Below, piece after piece: positions 13,852 to 20,952 of a stretch of DNA of 21,684 nt. The stretch is from NCBI GenBank assembly GCA_902761685.1, contig CACWLI010000021.1, positions 3,869 through 25,552 on the forward strand, read 5' to 3'. Each line of letters begins with the position of its first letter. Position 1 is the first letter of the stretch. A program made the position numbers and the translations under genes. This stretch comes from an uncultured Erysipelotrichaceae bacterium. Lineage in GTDB: Bacteria > Bacillota_I > Bacilli_A > RF39 > UBA660. The notes under the pieces are model-generated. The model ran no database searches. It was not told where the DNA came from and saw only the letters and a program-made list of their open reading frames with translations.

Positions 13852-14534
13852 CCTTCTGTATTTATATAACACCTTGCATTTGTTGTATTATCATAACAAC
13901 TAATATAATTATCACTTGAAATATTACAGCTTAATCCATTATATGAACATGAACTCATATTTATTAATTCACAATCTTCATCTTCCCAAGGATCACAATC
14001 AGGAGGATCCATAGCTCCAAAACTACAATATCCTTCATCATTTTCTCCTCTTACTGCGCGAATCATTACTGAATCACTTGTATTGTAGTCATTAGTCATA
14101 CAGGTTACTGTTCCTTTTTTAATTATACATAATTCAATATTATTACCTCTTTTAGAAAGAAATACATTTTTATTTAAATCATAATAATTAGTATATGTTT
14201 GTATTCCTGTTGTATTTGGATTTCCATATAAATATAAAGTTTCCTCATTCTCAATTGGATTTGCTTTAATCTTTAATTTGATACTAGATGATACTGATTC
14301 ACTAATTGGAAGCTTTTTAAGTGAAACGGTGATTGTTACATTAGTATTTTCTCCCGCAAGTAAATTTGTTTTTTGAATATCTTTAGAAACATTAAAATAC
14401 TCTGTATTACTATTTGTTATTTCCAAAGATAATAATGTTGCTATACCATTTGATTCATTTATTACATTAAAGGTTACTGTTGCTTCATCATCCATTGTTA
14501 CTAGATTAGATTGCAACTTTATCATCATCTTCAT
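13836..14534 (-). CDS. exported Cys-rich protein, main part (frameshifted from the signal-peptide part)
   Basis: A 232-codon frame that probably belongs to the preceding 14506-14754 frame. Alone it lacks a signal peptide, yet the content looks extracellular: a beta-rich domain (NLVTMDDEATVTFNVINESNGIATLLSLEI, NVTITVSLKKL) like those in Firmicutes surface proteins, then a C-terminal region rich in Cys (about ten, e.g. DCDPWEDEDC and SSCSYNGLSC). The two frames overlap by 29 bases in a GATGATGAT-rich stretch; a one-base change there would give continuous reading from DEDDDKVAI into the NLVTMDDE strand. Function unknown. It could be independently started at the ATG at 14534 by coupling, but a single frameshifted gene is more likely. 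Confidence 0.55.
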   Translation of the reverse strand: MKMMIKLQSNLVTMDDEATVTFNVINESNGIATLLSLEITNSNTEYFNVSKDIQKTNLLAGENTNVTITVSLKKLPISESVSSSIKLKIKANPIENEETLYLYGNPNTTGIQTYTNYYDLNKNVFLSKRGNNIELCIIKKGTVTCMTNDYNTSDSVMIRAVRGENDEGYCSFGAMDPPDCDPWEDEDCELINMSSCSYNGLSCNISSDNYISCYDNTTNARCYINTEGAGCN

Positions 14535-14754
14535 CTATATTGGCATTAATATTATCAGATGAAACAGTTGGTGTAACATTTCTATTAAAATGAGCATTGT
14601 AGTTATCACTATCTACAGAAGCTGTGTAATTACCATTTATGTTAAAATTTATATTCTGTATAGTTGCATATCCAATTCCTAAAACACCAATAAAGATTAA
14701 TAACAAAATAAACATTTTCAACTGTTTATTTTTCTTATTATCCCCTCTTTTCAT
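14506..14754 (-). CDS. exported protein, signal-peptide part (frameshifted)
   Basis: An 82-codon frame starting MKRGDNKKNKQLK with a hydrophobic core (MFILLLIFIGVLGIGYA), a signal peptide or anchor, followed by NINFNINGNYTASVDSDNYNAHF, an N-terminal mature region of a common Firmicutes exported-protein type. It ends abruptly at TAA after DEDDDKVAI. It overlaps the ftsW 3' end by 17 bases, so it is translationally coupled to ftsW. Together with the 13836-14534 frame it forms one broken gene, or a sequencing frameshift. A programmed shift is possible, but no slippery heptamer is obvious. Confidence 0.55.
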   Translation of the reverse strand: MKRGDNKKNKQLKMFILLLIFIGVLGIGYATIQNINFNINGNYTASVDSDNYNAHFNRNVTPTVSSDNINANIDEDDDKVAI

Positions 14755-15874
14755 TATATAATTTTGTATCTATATTAACTCTTTGAACCACAGTTAATGC
14801 AGCAATTAAACATATTGTATAACTACCTCCATAACTCATAAACGGTAAAGGTACTCCTGTCATTGGCATAAGTCCCATAATACCTAATAGATTTACGGTT
14901 ATGTGTAAAAAGATATATGCTGCTATTCCATAACAGAGGATTGCTCCCCTATTAGTCGGCGATTGCCTTCCAATTAATAAAATTCTAAATAAAACTATCA
15001 AATATAATAAAAGTATTATTACTCCTGTTACTACACCTAATTCTTCTACAATTATTGCAAATATAAAGTCTGTGTATGGTTCTGGTAGATATAAGTACTT
15101 TTGAGTAGAATTTCCAAGTCCTACTCCCATTAGACCACCATTATTAATAGCTATATAACAATTACAAACCTGATTACCATTACTTAATATTTTTGCACAT
15201 GGATTTGATATATCAAATCTTTCTTTTTGTCTATCTTCTAAGATATTTTTACCCATACTCATTATAGCAAAACCTCCAAGAAGAACCAGGGCTATTGCTA
15301 CAAACGATATTTTATACTTTATTTCTTTTGCAATAGGTACTGAGAAAAATATAATAGCAACTATTGCTGAATATATAATTGTTGTTCCTAAATCCGGTTG
15401 AACAAAGATTAATCCCGCAATAGCAATACATATTCCTATTGGATATAAAGTTGCTATCCAACCATCCAAACTTTTTTTATGTATCTCATAATAATCTGCT
15501 AAAAATATAATTGTTATTACTTTTACAAACTCTGATGGTTGAATACTAACAAAACCTAGGTCAAACCAGCTTATTGCTTGGTTTTTTGCACTTCCATATA
15601 TTAATAATGCAACTAAGGCAGCAATATTAAATAAGAGAAATGGCCTTGCTACTTTACCATAAACATATGTATTAAATGGAATCATAAAAACAAATAATAT
15701 TATTCCAGCAACCAAAAAAACTGATTGCCTGAAAAAATAATTATAAGGACTTACTGCTTGTGACATATATGCTGTAACATTTGAAGCTGAAAAAACCATT
15801 ACTAATCCAATTACAAACAAAAGAATAGTAACAATCAATAAAGGCTTATCTAAATACTTTAATTTCTTTATCAT
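14738..15874 (-). CDS. ftsW: FtsW/RodA-family peptidoglycan glycosyltransferase (FtsW)
   Basis: A SEDS-family polymerase with about ten membrane segments. Conserved blocks are LLFVIGLVMVFSAS (~20), FVSIQPSEFVKV (~110), FVQPDLGTTIIY (~160), the extracellular loop containing NGGLMGVGLGNSTQKYLYLP and EPYTDFIFAIIVEELG (~250-280), and MTGVPLPFMSYGGS (~340). The NSxQKYxYLPEP-TDFIF pattern is typical for FtsW, the septal lipid II polymerase. Full length for the family. Two ATGs lie two codons apart; 15874 is preferred because AGAAGGGAG then has normal spacing. The exported-protein gene overlaps its end. Confidence 0.92.
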   Translation of the reverse strand: MIKKLKYLDKPLLIVTILLFVIGLVMVFSASNVTAYMSQAVSPYNYFFRQSVFLVAGIILFVFMIPFNTYVYGKVARPFLLFNIAALVALLIYGSAKNQAISWFDLGFVSIQPSEFVKVITIIFLADYYEIHKKSLDGWIATLYPIGICIAIAGLIFVQPDLGTTIIYSAIVAIIFFSVPIAKEIKYKISFVAIALVLLGGFAIMSMGKNILEDRQKERFDISNPCAKILSNGNQVCNCYIAINNGGLMGVGLGNSTQKYLYLPEPYTDFIFAIIVEELGVVTGVIILLLYLIVLFRILLIGRQSPTNRGAILCYGIAAYIFLHITVNLLGIMGLMPMTGVPLPFMSYGGSYTICLIAALTVVQRVNIDTKLYNEKRG

Positions 15875-15896
15875 TTGCATTCTCCCTTCTACTATA

Positions 15897-15905
15897 AATA
15901 TAACA
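15897..15905 (-). promoter_or_regulatory. extended -10 promoter for ftsW
   Basis: The minus strand reads TATGTTATATT (TGT plus TATATT at 15897-15902), about 25 bases before the ftsW start, with AGAAGGGAG between. The gap to the divergent small gene (15906-15980) shows no gene. Confidence 0.45.
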
Positions 15906-15993
15906 TAAAATTAATTATTAATAAATTTTCTAGGCTAAATTTACTAGCAAAAAATGTAAATTAACATAATTTATATTAGAAAAGGAGGATATT

Positions 15994-16140
15994 ATGTTTT
16001 ATAATGGTGGGACTTGTTGCCCTAATCAAACTTCTTATTATTATCCTGTAGGTAACTATCAAAATAGAAATAATTATGCAATTGTTTTAGTATTATTTAT
16101 TCTCTTAGTTATTATTATTGGTAATAGATTTTCTAATTAG
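15994..16140 (+). CDS. 48-aa YjcZ-like small membrane protein
   Basis: It starts MFYNGGTCCPNQTSYYYP and ends with one membrane segment, YAIVLVLFILLVIIIGNRF. A strong AAAGGAGG stands at the right distance before ATG 15994, and a terminator follows the TAG, so it is a real, separately expressed gene. The short Gly/Tyr/Asn-rich head plus a LVLFILLxIIIG tail is the layout of YjcZ-family small proteins of Bacilli, known as sporulation-associated peptides. The link rests on this pattern only. Its function is unknown; no other sporulation gene is in the window. Confidence 0.75.
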   Translation: MFYNGGTCCPNQTSYYYPVGNYQNRNNYAIVLVLFILLVIIIGNRFSN

Positions 16141-16145
16141 TAATT

Positions 16146-16170
16146 GAACCTTATAAAAGGTTCTTTTTTT
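16146..16170 (+). terminator. Rho-independent terminator after the YjcZ-like gene
   Basis: A perfect 7-bp stem GAACCTT / AAGGTTC with loop ATAA (16146-16163), followed by seven Ts. Its T tract runs into the -35 box of the next gene. Confidence 0.85.
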
Positions 16171-16196
16171 GACTTTTTTTCATTTTTGAGTATAAT
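16169..16196 (+). promoter_or_regulatory. promoter of the HExxH gene
   Basis: TTGACT (16169-16174), a 16-base spacer and TATAAT (16191-16196), 17 bases before the start at 16213. The -35 box overlaps the tail of the preceding terminator. Confidence 0.65.
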
Positions 16197-16212
16197 ATAC
16201 GCAGGTGATTTT

Positions 16213-17178
16213 ATGGAGGGGTTCTATAGATTAGCAAAAATGGTTGTTAATAAAATGTTTCCAGAAGATAATGATATTAAACCATTTTTTATTTGTGCGA
16301 TATATGGATTATTATGTAAATTTAAAAACTATCCAGATATAGTATGTGATTTATTTTTAAATACTGATTTTTATTTAGAAAATGATACGATAAGTAATAT
16401 TTTAAAAAAATATGAAATTGAAATTGAATTTGAAGATGAGGATGATGAACATACTAGAACATTTGCTGTTTCTTGCCAGGGACATTTATTTGTCTATGAT
16501 GAAGTATGGGATAGTATTAATTATGCTAAGAGAGATCCTTTTGTCATTTGTAGTTTAAAAGATGTTACTATTGTTAAAATACTAAATTCATTTTGTCATG
16601 AGATGGCACATTTAATTAAAGGTAAATTACTCAATTATGGTATTTATCAAAATGAAAATATAACCGATTATTATATGAGAACAGGACTTGCTCATTATCT
16701 TTATAGATATAATTCAAAAAAAGATACTCTAACAGAAAACCAACATTTTTCTTACTTTGATGAAGCAGTTAATACAATTCAAACTACTGAAATTATGAAA
16801 GAAATACTAAACTTGGAAAATATAACTGATGATGAAGATGTGTTAGATTTTTTAAGCACTTTAAATAGAGATGAAATGATGGAAGATCATGGTTACGAAG
16901 GAAGTGTTGAAGTAGTTAGAGATCTTTGGGAAATTGATGAAATAAGAAAAATTCTTGAAGAAAATATTGTAGATGGAAGAATAGAAAATACAATTTATAG
17001 AATTAACAAAATTTTAGAAGACGACGATGGTTTTAGAAGAATTTGTGGAATAATTGATAATATTGAACTAAACTATGGTGATGAAACAAAAGATTATTAT
17101 TTAAATAATCAACGTGATAAATTTAATAGTATTGTTAATAAAATTAAGAAATATCAAAAAACTAAAGAAAAAAAATAA
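16213..17178 (+). CDS. putative HExxH-type metalloprotein, function unknown
   Basis: A 321-aa protein. The ATG at 16213 is chosen because AGGTGA precedes it; the frame is open earlier, but that stretch holds a terminator and the promoter. The only motif I recognise is NSFCHEMAHLIKG, an HExxH zinc site (H129, E130, H133) with hydrophobic flanks as in zincin metallopeptidases. A third ligand cannot be assigned with certainty; DEAVNTIQTTE (~205) is a candidate helix. No signal peptide or membrane segment, so it is probably cytoplasmic. The C-terminal third is helical, charged and Lys-rich at the end. Single-gene unit upstream of def. It may be a peptidase or an inactive relative; no family name can be given. 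Confidence 0.7.
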   Translation: MEGFYRLAKMVVNKMFPEDNDIKPFFICAIYGLLCKFKNYPDIVCDLFLNTDFYLENDTISNILKKYEIEIEFEDEDDEHTRTFAVSCQGHLFVYDEVWDSINYAKRDPFVICSLKDVTIVKILNSFCHEMAHLIKGKLLNYGIYQNENITDYYMRTGLAHYLYRYNSKKDTLTENQHFSYFDEAVNTIQTTEIMKEILNLENITDDEDVLDFLSTLNRDEMMEDHGYEGSVEVVRDLWEIDEIRKILEENIVDGRIENTIYRINKILEDDDGFRRICGIIDNIELNYGDETKDYYLNNQRDKFNSIVNKIKKYQKTKEKK

Positions 17179-17216
17179 ATACTTTAGGATTTTAACTTTA
17201 AATTTCTTAAATTATT

Positions 17217-17225
17217 TGTTAAAAT
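17217..17225 (+). promoter_or_regulatory. extended -10 promoter for def
   Basis: TGT followed by TAAAAT (17220-17225), about 22 bases before the GTG start, with TTGAGGTGG between. Weak on its own but matches the promoter style of the window. Confidence 0.4.
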
Positions 17226-17247
17226 ATATGGAGTTGAGGTGGTATTA

Positions 17248-17796
17248 GTGTTAAAGACAAAAGATATTTTAGACGAAAAAGAAAAAATACTTAGAACTGT
17301 AAGTAAAGAAGTTACTTTTCCATTAACAAAAAAGGATAAAGAGACAATAGATACAATGATTAAATATTTACATGATAGTCAAATAGATGAATTAAGTGAA
17401 AAATATGATTTAAGACCTGGAATGGGAATGTCTGCAATACAACTTGGAATACCAAAGAGATACTTTGTTGTTGTACATGAAGTTGATGAAGGTGAATTTG
17501 ATACATATATTTTGATTAATCCTAGAATCATCTCAAATTCAATGGAAAAAATATATGTTGAAGAAGGTGAAGGTTGTCTTTCTGTTAATAGACCTGTTGA
17601 AGGAATTGTTCCAAGATATGCAAGAGTTACAATGGAAGCATATGATATGGAAGGAAGAAAGATTAACGTACGTGCTAGAGAAGATCTTGCAATTTGTTTC
17701 CAACATGAATTAGATCATTTAAATGGAATTCTATTTATTGATCATATTGATAAGAAAAATCCATATAAAGGAAAAGACGAATATAGAAGTATATAA
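17248..17796 (+). CDS. def: peptide deformylase
   Basis: A 182-aa enzyme that removes the formyl group from the initiator Met of new proteins. All three signature motifs are present: motif 1 GMGMSAIQLG (58-67), motif 2 EGCLS with the metal-binding C110, and motif 3 QHELDHLNG with H153, E154 and H157. Motif 1 differs from the usual GxGxAAPQ by Ser-Ala-Ile in place of Ala-Ala-Pro, while the key Gln is kept. The insertion between motifs and the length fit the type 2 deformylases of Gram-positive bacteria. The start is taken as the GTG at 17248, 5 bases after TTGAGGTGG; a GTG at 17239 overlaps the ribosome binding site. Confidence 0.93.
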   Translation: MLKTKDILDEKEKILRTVSKEVTFPLTKKDKETIDTMIKYLHDSQIDELSEKYDLRPGMGMSAIQLGIPKRYFVVVHEVDEGEFDTYILINPRIISNSMEKIYVEEGEGCLSVNRPVEGIVPRYARVTMEAYDMEGRKINVRAREDLAICFQHELDHLNGILFIDHIDKKNPYKGKDEYRSI

Positions 17797-17827
17797 AAAA
17801 ATAATACCTTGATTGGTATTATTTTTC
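17795..17827. terminator. bidirectional terminator between def and the anchored-protein gene
   Basis: Stem AATAATACC / GGTATTATT with a 6-base loop (17800-17823), flanked by As on the left and Ts on the right, so it can end transcripts from both converging genes. Confidence 0.8.
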
Positions 17828-18319
17828 TTCTGCTTTTACAAATGTATAATTATTATTTTCTAGTTTAAATTCATAATTTATCTTACTTTGTTTACCAGTT
17901 GCATCACTGTAGTCTGTTTCTATACATAATTTATTATCTTGTTTATATGCTTTAGTAATATTTTGAGTTTTTTCAGCACATGATCCTCCACATTCTCCAC
18001 TATACTGAACATATTTTTGTTTAGCTGATGAGTAATACATTAGGGCACATTTTGGTTCTATCGTTGTTACTAATCCAAAACTTTCATGTTTAATTGTATA
18101 ATTGCTTCCAAATAACTTTTTGTAAATTTTTTCTAATTTATCTTGGCCTATAGCTTTTGTACTGTTATTTTTTGCTTTTTCCTTGAATGCTTCAGTTATT
18201 CCACCTTTAATATATTTATCACTCATTTGATTATTCATGCTTTCTCCACAGTGTTGATAATACACCTTCAGAATCAAAACAATTGCTAGAATAAACATTT
18301 TTATATTCTGCGTTATCAT
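17819..18319 (-). CDS. membrane-anchored protein, C-terminal part (frameshifted)
   Basis: This frame continues the protein begun in 18231-18588. The informative part starts near CGESMNNQMSDKYIKGGITEAF and runs through LEKIYKKLFGSNYTIKHESFG to YEFKLENNNYTFVKAEEK, with two Cys in GECGGSCAEK. The first ~28 codons are an out-of-frame reading of the other half. Its end overlaps the bidirectional terminator. Proteins of this layout (a membrane anchor, then a small extracellular alpha/beta domain) are common in uncultured gut Bacilli, but I cannot name a family or function. Confidence 0.5.
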   Translation of the reverse strand: MITQNIKMFILAIVLILKVYYQHCGESMNNQMSDKYIKGGITEAFKEKAKNNSTKAIGQDKLEKIYKKLFGSNYTIKHESFGLVTTIEPKCALMYYSSAKQKYVQYSGECGGSCAEKTQNITKAYKQDNKLCIETDYSDATGKQSKINYEFKLENNNYTFVKAEEK

Positions 18320-18588
18320 ATGCTAGTCTTAATCTTACTCTATTATCATTATTTAATCCATCTACTGACATGTAACATGGTGTCATTTCAAATGCAGAAA
18401 ATAATTCTTGTACTGTTGAATCATTTATATCTAATTCTTCTTTATTTTTACTTTTCTCTATTTTTGACGATGTTGTTTCTTTATTATTTGTATTTACAAA
18501 TAACTTATCATATGCTATAAAAGCACCTAATCCTAGTGTAGTCATTACTAATATTATGATTATTATTATATAAATTGTTTTTTTTCAT
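18231..18588 (-). CDS. membrane-anchored protein, N-terminal part (frameshifted twice)
   Basis: An AGGAGAAG ribosome binding site precedes the ATG at 18588, which is followed by a run of eight As (18578-18585). With eight As the frame stops after 26 codons. With seven (or ten) it would read MKKTIYIIIIIILVMTTLGL then GAFIAYDKLF, an ideal membrane anchor leading straight into the long open frame (ETTSSKIEKSKNKEELDIND to NCFDSEGVLSTL). A second shift of one base near 18250-18262 then separates this from the C-terminal part. Pseudogene, homopolymer phase variation or sequence error are all possible. Unknown function. Confidence 0.5.
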
Positions 18589-18614
18589 ATTACTTCTCCT
18601 TTTTTATTTATATT

Positions 18615-19607
18615 TTATCTTTTTTCTCTTTTTATTAGTTTAGCATGAAGCACTACTCTTTCACTATCACTATAACATGTAGATAGTGTTAATATTTTGT
18701 CATTAGCATTCACTGGAGTATTAAAGTCATATGCTGATCTATTTTTTAAATTATTTAAAAATTCTGTTTTATTATCAGGGGTTGGAAAATATATAGTTAA
18801 GTAATCTGTTGTTGTATTTATTTTATATACACTAAATACTTGCCACATTGTATTTTCATATTCTGTAGAAAGCCTAACAACATAATTTTCACTATTGTTT
18901 AACCATCCACTAGTTAAGATTTTTTTTAAAGAACCAAACATTGTCTTATCATATCTACCATGTCCATATAATATAGTATTATCATCATATTCTGTTGGAT
19001 TATTTCTATAATCCATAAATATCCAACCAGCGTTGTTTTTTGATTTATTATATGAGTGATTGAGGTAAAACTCATTGTCACTAGTTTGAACAAATGGATA
19101 ATTTATATTTGTATTCTTAACTTGAATCCAACCTACTGTTTGATTATTTGTTTTCTTTAATTCACTGAAATCAACATCTAATAAGTTCATTTTTATATAA
19201 TCCCAATATGGATTACTAGGATCTATTTCTTCAGTTTGAATTATTTCTGTATTTTCTGTATCTTTTTTTTCTTTTACTTTAGTATTATCTTTAATATCAT
19301 TAATTGTATCTTTTGTATTATGATTATCCAAAAACCATTTTACAATTTCAAATGATGAATATAGTAACAAACTGATACTTATAAATAATAAGATAATATA
19401 AACTTTCTTTTTAAGTTTTATTTTTTTTTTGATTTTTTTGTTTTCTTTTACTTGTTTATCTATTTGATTTTCTTGTTTTTTTTCAAATGGTTCTTCTATT
19501 TTTTCATTTTGAGCCTCTTTTTTATTAGTTTTTGTATTATCTGGTGGGGATTCTGAAGGTTCAAATGTTAAAATTTCTATTTTTTCTTGTTTAGTCTTTT
19601 TGTTCAT
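18615..19607 (-). CDS. srtB: class B sortase
   Basis: A 330-aa membrane-bound cysteine transpeptidase that joins surface proteins to the cell wall. The order is: a long Lys/Glu-rich cytoplasmic tail (1-68), one membrane segment (VYIILLFISISLLLYSSF, ~69-87), a charged linker, and the sortase barrel from ~155 (TVGWIQVKNTNINYPFVQT, FYLNHSYNKSKN, GWIFMDYRNN). The catalytic set is H216 (YGHGR), C311 (LTLSTC) and R317. The DN-FYLNH and GWIFMDYRN blocks are class B marks. The N-terminal extension is unusually long. Start 19607 is chosen by AGGAG. The probable substrate, an NPTTG surface protein, lies divergently next to it. Confidence 0.92.
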   Translation of the reverse strand: MNKKTKQEKIEILTFEPSESPPDNTKTNKKEAQNEKIEEPFEKKQENQIDKQVKENKKIKKKIKLKKKVYIILLFISISLLLYSSFEIVKWFLDNHNTKDTINDIKDNTKVKEKKDTENTEIIQTEEIDPSNPYWDYIKMNLLDVDFSELKKTNNQTVGWIQVKNTNINYPFVQTSDNEFYLNHSYNKSKNNAGWIFMDYRNNPTEYDDNTILYGHGRYDKTMFGSLKKILTSGWLNNSENYVVRLSTEYENTMWQVFSVYKINTTTDYLTIYFPTPDNKTEFLNNLKNRSAYDFNTPVNANDKILTLSTCYSDSERVVLHAKLIKREKR

Positions 19608-19645
19608 ACATACTCCTATCCTAATGCTATTATACATCATTTTTT

Positions 19646-19667
19646 TAATATTTCATATGAAATATTA
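19646..19667. promoter_or_regulatory. perfect 22-bp palindrome, candidate operator
   Basis: TAATATTTCAT is followed at once by its exact reverse complement. It lies in the gap between the divergent sortase and surface-protein genes, 39 bases from the sortase start and just upstream of the surface gene's -35 box. A dimeric regulator binding here could control both. With no U tract and no loop it is not a terminator. Confidence 0.5.
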
Positions 19668-19679
19668 ATTTATTGTTAG

Positions 19680-19709
19680 TTGACAAATTACATAGATTTG
19701 TATTATTAT
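19680..19709 (+). promoter_or_regulatory. promoter of the starch-binding-like surface protein
   Basis: TTGACA (19680-19685), an 18-base spacer and TATTAT (19704-19709), about 32 bases before the ATG. It is one of only two promoters in the window with a clear -35 box. Confidence 0.6.
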
Positions 19710-19741
19710 AATTATGTAATATATAATAAGGATGTGTTGTT

Positions 19742-20899
19742 ATGAAGAAGATTTCTTTAATTTTTGGGGTTTTATGTTGTTTATTTGTATTACCAGTAAT
19801 GGTTGATGCGAGCGATTATAATGTTAAGGATGAAAATGATAGACAGACTATTCAAAATATAGTTCCGGGTACTACTTTTGATTCTTCAAATAATTATAAA
19901 CCTTCTATTGGTGTAAGGACTTCTATTAAGAAGGGTGAAACAATTTATTTTAAAAATTCTAATGATTGGACTGATGTAAAAATATACTTATATGAAAAAT
20001 CTACTGGTGATGTTCCTACTGGAGGATTTTGGCCTGGTATTGAAATGACTAATACTAATGAACAAATTGATGGTCATGATATTTATTCATATCAATATGA
20101 TGAAGATTTTGTAAAATTTAATTATATTATATTTTCTGGTAATGATTCTCATAGTAACAGAAAACAAACTGTTAATTTAGCTTATTTAGAAGGTGGTTCT
20201 TATTTTGATTGTAGTACTTCTGTTGATGGTGATGGAAAATATAGTGGTAATTGGTATGTTTATGATATGAATTTACTTCAATATTATGTTGATGCTTTAA
20301 GTGGTATTGATGATTCTAAAGATTTAATTGATTCTACTAGTTATAATACTTTAAAAGATTTAACGAATGATGGTAATGCTATGTTAGCTTTAAATAATGT
20401 TATGGTTACTTTTTATGATTATGATCAAACTCTTCATATTAGTAATTATAAAGAAATGATATATCAATTTGTTACTGCTCTTAATAATGTAGTTGTAAAT
20501 ACTTCTAGTTTGGGAGATGCTATTACAGAAGCTTTAGATTTTGATACTTCTAAGTTATCAAATGATAAGAAAAGTGAATTTGAAGAATTAATTCAAGAAG
20601 CTACTGATTATAAAGAATTACTTGATGCCGGTAGTCCATTCTATTTAGATACTAATAGTAGCGAAGATGATTTTACACAACAAGCTAATAAATTTTCTGA
20701 AAATATTGATAATATGAATTTATTAATAAGTAAATTAAAAGCATTTATTAATAATAATTCTTCTGATAGTAAAAAAAGTACTGAAGTTGTAAGTAATCCT
20801 ACTACTGGTGATAATATAATGAAAATGGTTATTGTACTAGTTATTTCTATAATTGGAATTGTTGGTGGATTATTAATGGTTCGTAAAAAAAGTAATTAA
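19742..20899 (+). CDS. NPTTG-anchored surface protein with CBM26-like starch-binding module
   Basis: A 385-aa exported protein. Signal peptide 1-23 (MKKISLIFGVLCCLFVLPVM, cut after VDA). Residues ~60-150 have the features of a starch-binding CBM26-like module: GETIYFKNSNDWTDVKIYLY, a GGFWPGIEMT segment, FNYIIFSGND and KQTVNL, with the aromatic residues that stack on glucose units. Next comes a helical region (~175-345), perhaps a stalk. At the C-terminus NPTTG (352-356) is followed by a hydrophobic stretch and RKKSN, a complete sorting signal of the kind used by class B-type sortases (NPxTG). The neighbouring sortase is the obvious partner. No catalytic domain is seen, so it may hold starch or glycogen at the cell surface. 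Confidence 0.8.
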   Translation: MKKISLIFGVLCCLFVLPVMVDASDYNVKDENDRQTIQNIVPGTTFDSSNNYKPSIGVRTSIKKGETIYFKNSNDWTDVKIYLYEKSTGDVPTGGFWPGIEMTNTNEQIDGHDIYSYQYDEDFVKFNYIIFSGNDSHSNRKQTVNLAYLEGGSYFDCSTSVDGDGKYSGNWYVYDMNLLQYYVDALSGIDDSKDLIDSTSYNTLKDLTNDGNAMLALNNVMVTFYDYDQTLHISNYKEMIYQFVTALNNVVVNTSSLGDAITEALDFDTSKLSNDKKSEFEELIQEATDYKELLDAGSPFYLDTNSSEDDFTQQANKFSENIDNMNLLISKLKAFINNNSSDSKKSTEVVSNPTTGDNIMKMVIVLVISIIGIVGGLLMVRKKSN

Positions 20900-20924
20900 A
20901 TACTTCATTTGAAGTATTTTTTTT
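20899..20924 (+). terminator. Rho-independent terminator of the surface protein gene
   Basis: Stem AATACTTC / GAAGTATT with loop ATTT (20899-20918), then a run of Ts. It overlaps the TAA stop. Confidence 0.85.
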
Positions 20925-20926
20925 CT

Positions 20927-20952
20927 AAAAAAAAAGAAGTAACCACTTCTTT
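20927..20952 (-). terminator. Rho-independent terminator of smc
   Basis: The minus strand hairpin AGAAGT / ACTTCT with a 4-base loop (20935-20950) is followed by a long U run. It lies right at the smc stop, back to back with the surface gene's terminator. Confidence 0.8.
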
